From assembly GCA_945860205.1 (NCBI GenBank), contig CAMARK010000051.1, positions 1 to 34,645 of the forward strand: a DNA stretch of 34,645 bases. Direction: 5' to 3'. Below are positions 17,196 through 24,346 of the stretch, piece by piece. The stretch is from Reyranella massiliensis 521. GTDB taxonomy: Bacteria > Pseudomonadota > Alphaproteobacteria > Reyranellales > Reyranellaceae. The position numbers and the translations under genes were made by a program. The notes below the pieces were generated by a model. The model saw only the letters and a list, made by a program, of their open reading frames with translations, did no database searches and was not told where the DNA came from. Positions within the stretch are counted from its first letter, which is position 1; every line of letters begins with the position of its first letter.

Positions 17196-18290
17196 TCACC
17201 GCGACCCCGGCGTCACCCTTCCGTAGGCGCCGCTGGCGCGGCCGTTCCAGCCGTAGCCGACGTAGCCGCCGACGGCATCATAGAGATAGTCGAAGCCCTC
17301 GAAGAACATGCGTCCGGTGTTCACGAACACACCGGGATCGCGCACGACCACCACCCGCTCGGGATGCATCGGATTGCCCCGGTCGCCGACCGCGACCTGG
17401 TAGAAGGCGCCGGGGCCGCCCTGCCCGCCCAGCCACATCTCGATCCGCGTTCCTTCCGGCACGCGCTCGCCGCGCGCCAGCGGACTGCCCGGCGGCGGCG
17501 ACAGGAACATGTAGTTGATGCCGGTGTCGGGCAGGCTGGTGCCGGTGCCGACCTGGCCGTCGACCGACACGGTGAGCGGAGCGGCGTTCCATTGCACGAG
17601 GCCGCCCGCCGAGCTGGTGCCCTTGGGCGAGAGCTTCACGAAAGCGAAGTTGCGCGTGAGCGCGGCGCTCATGCCGAGATGGATGCCGGTGCGGGTGACG
17701 ATGTAGCCGGCACGCAGCGAACCCGGCTGCGTGATGTTGACGAAGGGATTGCGCGGCGCCGTATCGTCGGTGCCCTGGGCCGCGGCACGGTCGAAGCCGA
17801 CGCCCATGAAGGACACGCCGCGCGGACGCGGGTTGGGCTCGCAGTCGCGCGCGTTGCGCAGGCAGGTGATGCGGTCCACCCGCAGCACCTGGACGCGGGC
17901 TGTCGCCGCCGGCCGGTCGTCGTTGGTCAGGATCTCGACATCGGTCGTGTAGTGGGTGCCGTGCAGGACGCGCCCACTGCTGTTGTAGGTAAGCTGGCCC
18001 GGTCCGTCGTTGGTATCGCCCGATCCGGGCTCGTAGTGGTCGGCCGACACGACGATGCCGGTCGAGCCGGTGTCCATGCCGAAGCGCCGCGGCGGCGCAC
18101 CTTTCAGCTTCAGGCGTATCTCGGGCACGTGCTCCAGGCGGATCGGGCCGTTGGCGAAGGGAATCTCGATCGTGCCGAGGCCGCCGTACTGGCTCGAAGG
18201 ATGGCCCTGCGCCCAAGCAGGGCCGGTGCCGGCCAACAGGCAGGCGGCGACGATGAACGCAGGACCTGGCCTGCCTGGCGTGACCGACAT
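17196..18290 (-). CDS. Bacterial pepsin-like (A1 family) aspartic protease, secreted
   Basis: A 364-residue protein with a signal peptide (AFIVAACLLAGTGPAWAQ, cleavage near 28). Two aspartic protease motifs are visible: FGMDTGSTGIVV (D73) and LPDTGINYMFL (D255). Their spacing of 182 residues matches pepsin (D32 and D215, spacing 183). A flap-like segment TYNSSGRVLHG (residues 101-111, Tyr102) and a C-terminal FFEGFDYLYDAVGGYVGYG resembling the pepsin end (yFxVfD...vGfa) support a bilobal fold. There is a cysteine pair C143/C150. No propeptide is obvious. Bacterial pepsin homologues such as the shewasins are known but rare. It is 16 bases behind the cupin gene. Catalytic activity is inferred. 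Confidence 0.7.
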   Translation of the reverse strand: MSVTPGRPGPAFIVAACLLAGTGPAWAQGHPSSQYGGLGTIEIPFANGPIRLEHVPEIRLKLKGAPPRRFGMDTGSTGIVVSADHYEPGSGDTNDGPGQLTYNSSGRVLHGTHYTTDVEILTNDDRPAATARVQVLRVDRITCLRNARDCEPNPRPRGVSFMGVGFDRAAAQGTDDTAPRNPFVNITQPGSLRAGYIVTRTGIHLGMSAALTRNFAFVKLSPKGTSSAGGLVQWNAAPLTVSVDGQVGTGTSLPDTGINYMFLSPPPGSPLARGERVPEGTRIEMWLGGQGGPGAFYQVAVGDRGNPMHPERVVVVRDPGVFVNTGRMFFEGFDYLYDAVGGYVGYGWNGRASGAYGRVTPGSR

Positions 18291-18306
18291 GAACTTCCCC
18301 CCAACA

Positions 18307-18843
18307 TCAGTCGCGCGGTGGCGACCACATTTTCATCAACGGTCCGTCCGATCCGTAGACCGGATCCTGGCGCGGCCGGGCAACGTCTGCAATCGCTGCA
18401 ACGGCACTGGCATGGTCGATCTGTCCCGGGCGCTTCTGATCGAAGTCCGAATTGTCGGGATAGGCGCCGACCACCAGCAGGTCGGCACTGGCCGACACGC
18501 ACCGATGGCCGGTCCCGGCCGGCAGCACGACGACGTCTCCTGCCTCGACATCGAGTTCCTGGCCACGGGCGCCGCCAAACTGCACGCGCGCCCGGCCGCG
18601 GGCGATGCCCAATACCTCGTGCGTGCGCGTGTGGAAGTGCAGGAAGTCGTAGATGCCGTTGCGCCAGGACCTGCCCCAGCCGTGGGCGGCGAAGGCCTCC
18701 TCGAACGGCACCGCCGGATCGCGGGCGGCGGCGACGTCGAAGGCACGGCGATAGACCAGCAACGGCAACGCCGGGTTGTTTGGCGTCTCGCCGTCGTCGG
18801 CAAAGCGGCAGGCCTGCGGTGGTGCTTGGTCCATCATGGGCAT
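18307..18843 (-). CDS. YjlB-type cupin domain protein
   Basis: A 178-residue single-domain cupin of the B. subtilis YjlB type. Motif 1 is FLHFHTRTHEVLGIARGRARVQFGG (metal-ligand histidines and glutamate), followed by GDVVVLPAGTGHRCVSAS with the second-motif histidine, then VVGAYPDNSDFD. Such proteins bind a metal and are probably small-molecule enzymes or sensors; no reaction is established. ATG at 18843 has GGGGAG 7 bases ahead; the longer open frame upstream is unsupported. It is first in a two-gene unit with the pepsin-like protease. Confidence 0.85.
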   Translation of the reverse strand: MPMMDQAPPQACRFADDGETPNNPALPLLVYRRAFDVAAARDPAVPFEEAFAAHGWGRSWRNGIYDFLHFHTRTHEVLGIARGRARVQFGGARGQELDVEAGDVVVLPAGTGHRCVSASADLLVVGAYPDNSDFDQKRPGQIDHASAVAAIADVARPRQDPVYGSDGPLMKMWSPPRD

Positions 18844-18961
18844 CGGGCGCTCCCCGGAGTGAATCCGCCACGGCGTTATTAGCGCGCGGCGGTGCGGCCG
18901 GCCAGCCGGGACGCCCGCGCGCGTTTCGGGCATGATGCCAGCAAGACGGAGGAAACGTCGT

Positions 18962-19723
18962 TTGAGCCCCATCGAAATATCGCTGCTGAGCTTCGTGCTC
19001 ATGCTTGGCGGCGCGGCCACCGGATCCCTGTTGCGACGCGCCCTGCCGGATCATCACCTCGACGATCACGCCAAGGACATCGTCCGCCTGGGCGCGGGAC
19101 TCGTTGCCACCATCTCGGCCCTGGTGCTCGGCCTGCTGATCAGTTCGGCCAACACTTCCTTCGAAGCCCAGCGCAACGAAGTGAGGCAGATGGCGGCCAA
19201 CATCATCCTGCTCGACGAGCTGCTCGAACGGTACGGGCCGGAGGCGCGGCCGATCCGCCAGACGCTCCGCGCCGCCATCGAGCCCCTGGTGTTTCAGCTC
19301 TGGGGCGAACTGGGCGCGCGCGGTCCCCAGTCCATGGCCACGGAACCCAGCGGCAATGCCTCGCGCGCCTACATGGCGCTGCACGAGCTCGTGCCGCAGA
19401 CCGACGCACAGCGTTCCATCAAGAGTCAGGCGATCCAGACCGCGACCGACACCCAGAGGTCGCGGCTGATGCTGTTCGAGCGCTCGCACGCGGGCATCCC
19501 GGCGCCGTTCCTGGCCATCCTGATTTTCTGGCTGACGATGATCTTCGTCAGCTTCTGCCTGTTCTCCCCGCTCAATCCGACCTCCATCGTCGCGTTGATT
19601 CTGATCGCCCTGTCGGCATCGGGCGCGATCTTCCTGATCCTCGAAATGGGCCAGCCGTTCGACGGGCTGATGCAGATTTCCAATCGGGCGCTGCGCACCG
19701 CGCTCGCGCCTCTCACCCCGTAG
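18962..19723 (+). CDS. DUF4239 membrane protein
   Basis: A 253-residue inner-membrane protein. There are N-terminal membrane segments at about 5-25 (ISLLSFVLMLGGAATGSLL) and 45-65 (LGAGLVATISALVLGLLIS), a soluble helical middle, and two C-terminal segments (FLAILIFWLTMIFVSFCLF and SIVALILIALSASGAIFLIL). This is the DUF4239 arrangement; its function is unknown. The start is probably TTG at 18962, because GGAGG lies 8 bases ahead and the family usually begins (M)xPIEIS; ATG at 18932 would add ten basic residues. Confidence 0.8.
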   Translation: MSPIEISLLSFVLMLGGAATGSLLRRALPDHHLDDHAKDIVRLGAGLVATISALVLGLLISSANTSFEAQRNEVRQMAANIILLDELLERYGPEARPIRQTLRAAIEPLVFQLWGELGARGPQSMATEPSGNASRAYMALHELVPQTDAQRSIKSQAIQTATDTQRSRLMLFERSHAGIPAPFLAILIFWLTMIFVSFCLFSPLNPTSIVALILIALSASGAIFLILEMGQPFDGLMQISNRALRTALAPLTP

Positions 19724-19824
19724 CAGGCAGCGGAACGGGCCGATATTGGGGCTTGTCCAAAGTTTCGAAAATCTATGTAATTTCGACACAAGGCGGCAAC
19801 AAGCCGCCGGACAAGGGAGGAACG

Positions 19825-20796
19825 ATGCAAGCTGGCCTCAATCGCCGGATGTTGCTGCTGTCTGCTGGAGGCTCCGTTGCCATGGCGACGGGCGCGCGCG
19901 CCCAGGGCACCTTTCCGTCGAAGCCGATCCGGATCGTGCACGGCTACGGGCCGGGCTCGAACCCGGACACCATCGCACGCGTCATCTCGCCGAGCCTGAT
20001 CGAGACGCTGGGCCAGAGCGTGATTGTCGAGCCCAAGCCCGGCGCCGGCGAACGCATCGCCGCACAATATCTCATGAGCCAGCCCGCCGACGGCTATACG
20101 CTCTATCTCATCACCGGCGGCGCCAACGTCATCAGCGCGACCGATCCGCAGACGCCCTTCAACACGCTGAAGGACTTCTCCTACGTCTCGACCATCACGC
20201 TCTTCCCCTTCGTCCTGGTGGTCGGCGCCAACTCGCCGATCAAGAATTTCGCCGACCTGCTGGCCGCCGCCAGGGCCAACCCGGGCAAGCTCAACTACGG
20301 CCACAGCGGCGTCGGCAACACGCTGCATCTCGCCGTCGAGTATCTGAAGGCGCTGACGGACATCAAGATCGAGCCGGTTGCCTACAAGGACACCGGCCAG
20401 CAGATCGCCGACGTGATCAGCGGCCGCCTCGACTTCGCGATCAGCACTTTCACGGGCTACCACGCCGCGCTGGCCAACAAGCAGGTGCGCGCGATCGGCG
20501 TCACCTCGAAGGAGGTCTGGCCGCTCAATCCCGACGTGGAGCCGATCGGCGCCGTCGTGCCGGGTTACGAGGTCGTCTCCTGGCTGGGCCTCGCAGCACC
20601 TGTGGGTCTGCCGACCGACATCGCCGACAAGCTCGCCAATGCCGTCGCGGTCGCCGTGGCGCGGCCGGACGTCAAGGCCCGCCTGGAAGGCATGGGCAAC
20701 GAGGCCCGTGCCAGCACGCCGGCGGTCTTCCGTGCCCGCGTCGAGACCGACTATGCCAAGTGGAAGCCGCTGGCCAAGTTCGTGACCCCTTCTTAG
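19825..20796 (+). CDS. Bug/TctC-family periplasmic solute-binding protein
   Basis: A 323-residue receptor of the tripartite tricarboxylate transporter family. It has a signal peptide with a twin-arginine-like start (LNRRMLLLSAGGSVAMATGARAQ), then FPSKPIRIVHGYGPGSNPDTIARVI, the family's anion-binding first loop. NPGKLNYGHSGVGNTLHLAVEYLK and FAISTFTGYHAALANKQVRAIGVTS follow in the usual places. The ATG at 19825 has GGGAGG 4 bases ahead. No TctA/TctB membrane subunits adjoin it, which is common for these abundant orphan receptors. Ligand unknown, usually a carboxylate. Confidence 0.92.
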   Translation: MQAGLNRRMLLLSAGGSVAMATGARAQGTFPSKPIRIVHGYGPGSNPDTIARVISPSLIETLGQSVIVEPKPGAGERIAAQYLMSQPADGYTLYLITGGANVISATDPQTPFNTLKDFSYVSTITLFPFVLVVGANSPIKNFADLLAAARANPGKLNYGHSGVGNTLHLAVEYLKALTDIKIEPVAYKDTGQQIADVISGRLDFAISTFTGYHAALANKQVRAIGVTSKEVWPLNPDVEPIGAVVPGYEVVSWLGLAAPVGLPTDIADKLANAVAVAVARPDVKARLEGMGNEARASTPAVFRARVETDYAKWKPLAKFVTPS

Positions 20797-20829
20797 GTCG
20801 CGCGCTTCAGGTCGGGCGTTCTGGTGCGG

Positions 20830-21279
20830 CTACCAGTTGTGCCAGCCGTTGTGCCAACCGCCGTTGCCCCAACCACCGTTGTGCCAACCGCCATTGCCCC
20901 AGCCGCCGTTGTGCCAACCACCGTTGCGCCAGCCGCCGTTGCCCCAACCGCCATTGTGCCAGCCGAACAGGTCGCCCAGGAGTCCGCCGTTACCCCAACC
21001 GCCGTTGTGCCAGCCGTTGCCCCACCAGGCGAGCTGCACGTTGTCGTCGCCGGAAGCCTGATCCGTGTCGCCGGCCTTCGGGACCTCGACGACGACGGAG
21101 ATGGAATTGCGGATGGCTTCGAGGCGAAGCGCCACCGATTCAGGGGTTCCCTTGGCCGGCGCGCTGTCGCTGGATTTCGCGGCCGAGGCATCGGCCGCGG
21201 CCAGGCTCATCGACAGTCCCAGGATTCCCGACGGCAGCAAGGCCGCCAGGGCCCGCAACGAGCGACGGTCCTGCGCCAT
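20830..21279 (-). CDS. grrA: Grr-type glycine-rich repeat RiPP precursor, copy 1 (distal)
   Basis: A 149-residue precursor peptide. Residues 1-34 (MAQDRRSLRAL, LPSGILGLS, ADASAA) look like a signal peptide with a twin-arginine-like start. A conserved linker VALRLEAIRNSISVVV follows, then a core of about 70 residues starting LAWWGN. The core has 12 Trp-x-Asn units (x = G, H or R), mostly spaced GG, and ends WHNW. Family knowledge: the GrrM maturase joins Trp to Asn in each three-residue unit, making cyclophanes. An insertion GGLLGDLFG interrupts the array after the third unit. ATG 21279 has GAGGGG upstream. It is last in the operon, 15 bases after the CxxC-protein gene. Confidence 0.88.
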   Translation of the reverse strand: MAQDRRSLRALAALLPSGILGLSMSLAAADASAAKSSDSAPAKGTPESVALRLEAIRNSISVVVEVPKAGDTDQASGDDNVQLAWWGNGWHNGGWGNGGLLGDLFGWHNGGWGNGGWRNGGWHNGGWGNGGWHNGGWGNGGWHNGWHNW

Positions 21280-21294
21280 GATCAATCCCCTCAA

Positions 21295-21990
21295 TCAGTC
21301 CCAGGCGGCGTCGACGATGCGGCCATCCTCCGACAGAACCAGGGTCAGCCGGTTCGGATCGAAGGCATAGCTCGGAATCCCGTCGGTCGGCTTGATGACC
21401 CGCAGGTTCCACGGCAGATCGGCTTCGCGCACGACACTGTCGGCTGCGGCACCTGCCGGCGACTGCGCGCCCTTGGCCACGAAGAACTTGCCGCGGCACT
21501 TGGCGCAATCTTCCTTGGGCGCCGCGATCTCGGCATAGCCCGGCAGGGTCTTCAGCGTGATCGCATTGGTACCCGAGCGCACCCGCACGCCCTTGTAGGG
21601 ATGGCCTTTGTCGACCGGCAGCAGCGCCTCGAACGGCATGAACGGACCCAGCGGCGCCGGGCTCGTCGGCACCGTCCCCTGGAAGATCAGGTCGAGGATG
21701 CCGTCGACCGGCTCGCCCTGTGTGATCGGAATCAGATGCGGCGAAGACCAGGCGGACGACGACACCAGGCCACGGACGCGGATCAGATCGAAGCCGCCGG
21801 CGCGCTCCGAGCGCAAGACCTCGACGCTGGTCACCATCGTGACTGGCCACGGCGTCACGTCGGCCGGCGGTCCACTGGCCGACGGTGGCGGCCCGCCGGA
21901 CTGGGACTGTGACGGGGACTGCGCCTGGGCGCCCAGCGTCCAGGCCACCGCGGACAAGCAAACAATGGCGAAGAGTGTGCTTCTGTTCAT
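21295..21990 (-). CDS. Secreted CxxC protein of the Grr locus, copy 1 (function unknown)
   Basis: A 231-residue exported protein. The signal peptide is MNRSTLFAIVCLSAVAWTLGAQAQ, followed by a proline/serine/glutamine-rich linker (24-45) and one globular domain (48-231). The domain contains a single CxxC pair (C162 and C165, in EDCAKCRGKFF), the segment SSSAWSSPHLIPITQGEPVDGILDLIFQG, and ends GRIVDAAWD. I do not recognise the family. CxxC could be a redox disulfide or metal site in the periplasm. Its position between two precursor genes and its co-duplication with them suggest a role in handling, anchoring or exporting the modified peptide (inference). ATG 21990 has GAGGA upstream. Confidence 0.82.
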   Translation of the reverse strand: MNRSTLFAIVCLSAVAWTLGAQAQSPSQSQSGGPPPSASGPPADVTPWPVTMVTSVEVLRSERAGGFDLIRVRGLVSSSAWSSPHLIPITQGEPVDGILDLIFQGTVPTSPAPLGPFMPFEALLPVDKGHPYKGVRVRSGTNAITLKTLPGYAEIAAPKEDCAKCRGKFFVAKGAQSPAGAAADSVVREADLPWNLRVIKPTDGIPSYAFDPNRLTLVLSEDGRIVDAAWD

Positions 21991-22005
21991 GGCTTCCTCG
22001 TCCGC

Positions 22006-22383
22006 TTACCAGTTGTGGAAGCCGTTGTGCCAGCCCCCGTTGCCCCAACCACCGTTGTGCCAGCCGCCACCACCGTTGCCCCAGCCGCCATTGTGCCAGC
22101 CGCCGCCACCGTTGCGCCAACCGCCATTGCCCCACCAGGCGAGCTGGGGACCGGCCTGGTCCAGCGTCTCGCCCTCGACCGACGGTACCGTCACGACAAC
22201 TGACACGGAATTGCGGATGGCCTCCAGACGAAGCGCCACCGATTCAGGCGTTCCTTTGGCGGGCGTACTGCCGGTGGATGTCGCCGCCGACGCATCGGCT
22301 GCTGCCAGGCTCATCGACAGTCCCAGGATTCCAGACGGCAACAAGGCCGCCAGAGCTCTTAGCGCACGACGATCTTCGGCCAT
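22006..22383 (-). CDS. grrA: Grr-type glycine-rich repeat RiPP precursor, copy 2 (middle)
   Basis: A 125-residue paralogue of the other precursors. It has the same leader (MAEDRRALRALAALLPSGIL, ADASAA), linker (SVALRLEAIRNSVSVVV) and a core beginning LAWWGN. The core holds seven Trp-x-Asn units and a final Phe-His-Asn, so the last ring would form on phenylalanine; it ends FHNW. Two spacers are widened to GGGG. ATG at 22383 is preferred over the upstream GTG at 22395 because GGGAG lies 5 bases ahead. It starts 17 bases after the stop of the CxxC protein copy 2 and ends 15 bases before copy 1. Confidence 0.88.
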   Translation of the reverse strand: MAEDRRALRALAALLPSGILGLSMSLAAADASAATSTGSTPAKGTPESVALRLEAIRNSVSVVVTVPSVEGETLDQAGPQLAWWGNGGWRNGGGGWHNGGWGNGGGGWHNGGWGNGGWHNGFHNW

Positions 22384-22400
22384 GTCATCTCCCACTCAAA

Positions 22401-23090
22401 TCAATCCCAGGCGGCATCGACGATGCGGCCATCTTCCGACAGAACCAGGGTCAGCCGGTTCGGATCAAAAGCATAGCTCGGCAGTCCCTCGGTCGGCTTG
22501 ATGATCCGCACGTTCCACGGCAGGTCGGCTTCACGCACGACGCTGTCGGCCGCAGCACCTGCCGGCGGCTGCGCGCCCTTGGCCACAAAGAACTTGCCGC
22601 GGCACTTGGCGCAGTCTTCCTTGGGCGCCGCGATCTCGGCATAGCCCGGCAGGGTCTTCAGCGTGATGGCGTTGGTCCCCGAGCGCACGCGCACGCCCTT
22701 GTAGGGATGGCCGGTAGCGACCGGCAGCAAGGCTTCGAACGGCATGAACGGACCCAGCGACGCCGGCGTCGTCGGCACCGTGCCCTGGAAGATCAGGTCG
22801 AGGATGCCGTCGACCGGCTCGCCCTGCGTGATCGGGATCAGATGCGGCGAAGACCAGGCGGACGACGACACCAGGCCACGGACGCGAATGATGTCGAGGC
22901 CGCCGGCACGTGCCGAGCGCAGGACCTCGATGCTGGTCACCATCGTGACCGGCCACGGCACGACCGCGGCAGGCGGTCCACCGGCTGACTGTGGCGGCGG
23001 TGGCCCACCCGACGCAGGCTGGGCCTGGGCACTGAGCGTCCAGGTCGCGGCGGACAGGCACGCAAGGGCGAAGATCAAGGACTTGTTCAT
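22401..23090 (-). CDS. Secreted CxxC protein of the Grr locus, copy 2 (function unknown)
   Basis: A 229-residue paralogue of the protein at 21295, about 93% identical over the last 184 residues. Signal peptide MNKSLIFALACLSAATWTLS with AQA-Q cleavage, then a Gly/Pro-rich linker and the same domain with EDCAKCRGKFF and the end GRIVDAAWD. Its ATG overlaps the TGA of the radical SAM maturase gene (ATGA), so it is translationally coupled to the maturase. That tight link is the best sequence evidence that it acts in the same pathway. Confidence 0.85.
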   Translation of the reverse strand: MNKSLIFALACLSAATWTLSAQAQPASGGPPPPQSAGGPPAAVVPWPVTMVTSIEVLRSARAGGLDIIRVRGLVSSSAWSSPHLIPITQGEPVDGILDLIFQGTVPTTPASLGPFMPFEALLPVATGHPYKGVRVRSGTNAITLKTLPGYAEIAAPKEDCAKCRGKFFVAKGAQPPAGAAADSVVREADLPWNVRIIKPTEGLPSYAFDPNRLTLVLSEDGRIVDAAWD

Positions 23091-24334
23091 GGCATCCTCG
23101 GTGGCTGCGCCGATGAGGCGGCGGGTTGGGCGGCGGATTGGGCAATGGCAGACAGACCGTCGTCAGGCAGGCTTTGCTCGAACTTGTCGAAGGCTTCCAG
23201 GATCAGGTCGGTCGGCACCATCTGGGTGAGCGTGCAGAACGACGTCGTCGTGCTGTCGAACCGGCCGTTCTCGAAGAACTTGTTCACCGGGGCGCCGCCA
23301 CCGCAGACGGAGAAGTACTCGCAGTGGGCGCGGCATGCCTCGACGCCTTTTGTGATGTCACGCAAGAATGCCGAGTCGACGCTGGCCTGGTAGATCTCGG
23401 CCAGCGACTGGCGGTTGATGTTGCCTAGCAGGAAGTCGTTGTAGTCGGCGTTCTTGTAGCCCAGCAGCTCCGGCGAGAAGCTCGAGACGTTGCCGTGGCT
23501 GTCGACGTTGATCATGCCCAGCGGCTCTACCTGGATGTTGCGCGCACGCACGCCTTCGGGGCGGAACACGCGCGGCAGGGCATGGTCGATCTCGCGCACG
23601 AACTTCACGCGCCCGCCGGCCCGCGCGAGATGCCAGAAGGTCCGCAGGAAGGTCTCGTAGCGCTGGCGGAGCTCGGCGCCCTGGAACAGATCGGAGACGT
23701 AGTCGCCCTCCGACTCCTCGACATTGAAGCAGACGTGGTCGATGCCTTCGGAGACGTAGAACGCCAGCATTTCCTCCGGCATCTCCAGGCTGGCGCGCCC
23801 CAGCACCGAGAGGATGTGGAACGGGTAGCCGGCGTCACGCAGGCGGCGGACGCCGGCGATTGTCTTGTCGAAGGTGCCGGCGCCGCTGCGCGTCTTGCGG
23901 TTGGCGTCGTGCAGCTCGCGCGGACCGTCGATGCTGATGCCGACGCCGACGTTCCATTCCTTGAAGAAGTCGCACCACGCGTCGTCGATCAGCATGCCGT
24001 TGGTCTGGAACGAATGCCTCACCCTGACCGGCCAGGGTCCATCCTTGGGCCGCAGCCGCTCGATCGTGGCGAAGGCCTCGCGATAGAACGCGACGGGCAC
24101 GGCCAGCGGTTCGCCGGCATGCCACAGAACGGTGAGTTCGGGATTGTTCCAGCCCGAGGCGAACAGCTCGGTGAAGAGCTTGGTCACCGTCGACTGGGCA
24201 ATGACGTGCTTGTTGCTGCGATCGGGCAGGTAGCAATAGGAGCAGTTAATGTTGCAGAACGGCGTCGGCTGGATGATCACCATCTCGACTTCAGGCCGGC
24301 CGACCGGCGCCAGCAGGGGAGAAAAGCTCTGCAC
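23087..24334 (-). CDS. grrM: Radical SAM/SPASM cyclophane-forming peptide maturase, GrrM/OscB type
   Basis: A 415-residue cytoplasmic iron-sulfur enzyme that uses SAM to make carbon-carbon cross-links in the Grr precursors. The SAM-cluster motif is C27-x3-C31-x2-C34 (FCNINCSYCYLPDR). HAGEPL, HSFQTNGML and SIDGPRELHD are standard radical SAM core strands, and NVSSFSPELLG is typical of this family. The C-terminal SPASM region has CRAHCEYFSVCGGG and a later FC. The last 25 residues are an Ala/Pro/Gln-rich tail. The start is GTG at 24334, because the precursor stop TAA lies in the same frame only four codons upstream; ATG at codon 18 is the alternative. No clear ribosome-binding site, suggesting coupling to the precursor gene. 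Confidence 0.92.
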   Translation of the reverse strand: MQSFSPLLAPVGRPEVEMVIIQPTPFCNINCSYCYLPDRSNKHVIAQSTVTKLFTELFASGWNNPELTVLWHAGEPLAVPVAFYREAFATIERLRPKDGPWPVRVRHSFQTNGMLIDDAWCDFFKEWNVGVGISIDGPRELHDANRKTRSGAGTFDKTIAGVRRLRDAGYPFHILSVLGRASLEMPEEMLAFYVSEGIDHVCFNVEESEGDYVSDLFQGAELRQRYETFLRTFWHLARAGGRVKFVREIDHALPRVFRPEGVRARNIQVEPLGMINVDSHGNVSSFSPELLGYKNADYNDFLLGNINRQSLAEIYQASVDSAFLRDITKGVEACRAHCEYFSVCGGGAPVNKFFENGRFDSTTTSFCTLTQMVPTDLILEAFDKFEQSLPDDGLSAIAQSAAQPAASSAQPPRMP

Positions 24335-24346
24335 GTCGCGGCCGGC

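Larger units (their letters stand above)
20830..23090 (-). repeat. Tandem duplication of the CxxC-protein/precursor gene module
   Basis: Two consecutive modules, 21990-20830 and 23090-22006, each hold a CxxC secreted-protein gene followed after 15-17 bases by a Grr precursor gene. The start codons are offset by 1100 and 1104 bases. The CxxC proteins differ at 13 of the last 184 residues, and the DNA at their 3' ends is nearly identical. The precursors share the leader but differ in core length. Direct reading supports a recent duplication. Confidence 0.9.

Noticed and set aside
17184..18935. 583-codon plus-strand frame over the pepsin-like and cupin genes
   Set aside because: Mirror frame of two genes with clear motifs on the minus strand.
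20834..21030. CRISPR-like or satellite-like array of CCGTTGCCCCAACC units (also at 22011-22135 and 24351-24480)
   Set aside because: The periodicity comes from codons for repeated Gly-Gly-Trp-x-Asn in the precursor genes; there are no unique spacers and unit length follows the protein repeat.
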